Positions 63,841 to 64,000 of a DNA stretch of 64,000 nt are shown here, one piece after another; position 1 is the stretch's first letter; each line of letters begins with the position of its first letter. The position numbers and the translations under genes were made by a program. The notes below the pieces were generated by a model. That model had not been told where the DNA came from. It was given only the letters and a program-made list of their open reading frames with translations, and did not search any database. The stretch lies in the NCBI GenBank assembly GCA_905182985.1, contig CAJJDN010000119.1, forward strand, positions 6,583 to 70,582. Direction: 5' to 3'. The stretch is from Paramecium sonneborni (Eukaryota; Ciliophora; Oligohymenophorea; Peniculida; Parameciidae).

Positions 63841-64000
63841 ATTATTATCATTTTTTTATGATTTATCTATTATTATCTTTAGTGAATAAAATGATTCTAT
63901 TTTATTGGTTTATTATTTAGATATGTTTAATAAATTTAAAAATATAATTAGTTTCTAATAACAAATGTTTATAATTTATGATAAAAAATAAAAAATATTA

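Noticed and set aside
1..64000. Bacterial, organellar or viral origin of the contig
   Set aside because: Spliced genes with 22-31 nt introns, TAA/TAG as glutamine, HECT, WD40, NACHT and P450 genes all point to a ciliate nuclear genome; no rRNA, tRNA cluster or phage/plasmid genes are present.
1..64000. Germline-limited internal eliminated sequences bounded by TA
   Set aside because: The intact genes are explained completely by small GT-AG introns; no insertion inside them has TA-bounded ends of the right consensus, so somatic DNA is the simpler reading.

Overview
The window looks like macronuclear-type DNA of a ciliate close to Paramecium. It is about 80% A+T. Coding frames are full of TAA and TAG, which must be read as glutamine, and only TGA closes genes. 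The genes are cut by very small introns, mostly 22-31 nt, that start GTA and usually end TAG. No gene in the window is recognisable in the standard code. No tRNA, rRNA, CRISPR array, telomere or bacterial element was seen. All coordinates below were read by eye with TAA/TAG = Gln.

Layout, left to right. 1-1434 (+): 3' end of a WD40 gene. 2221-3143 (-): frame-broken gene of unknown family. 4425-6393 (+): intact repeat gene in which every repeat is its own exon. 8499-16448 (-): intact giant HECT ubiquitin ligase. 16.4-18.4 kb: only fragments. 18353-19367 (+): intact multi-pass membrane protein, possibly BAX-inhibitor-like. 19730-27052 (-): NACHT-type ATPase plus WD40 gene with broken frames. 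27.3-33.2 kb: damaged genes around one clean membrane-protein frame (31139-31972, -). 33302-34945 (+): intact WD40 gene. 34.9-38.1 kb: no gene found. 38105-38655 (+) and 38624-39910 (-): overlapping convergent pair, the second a type I membrane protein. 40409-47017 (+): 2185-aa superfamily 1 (UvrD-like) helicase with TPR-like repeats, followed after 14 nt by a 101-aa gene. 48415-49344 (-): 309-aa unknown protein. 50190-50920 (-): acyl-protein thioesterase-like hydrolase. 52631-56268 (-): 1.2-kaa four-TM protein. 56446-56703 (+): small unknown gene. 58728-60446 (-): stand-alone lysine-ketoglutarate reductase. 62241-63840 (+): cytochrome P450.

There is no operon and no obvious shared pathway; this is ordinary mixed eukaryotic gene content. 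The intact genes cover ubiquitin transfer, RNA/DNA helicase work, lysine breakdown, monooxygenation, lipid-ester hydrolysis and WD40 scaffolding. Several other loci keep long stretches of convincing protein but contain single-base frame breaks (many at A or T runs) or internal TGA codons. I cannot tell from sequence alone whether these are decayed gene duplicates or sequence errors. In DNA this A+T rich a frame closed only by TGA stays open for about 60 codons by chance, so short open frames are weak evidence and were scored low.
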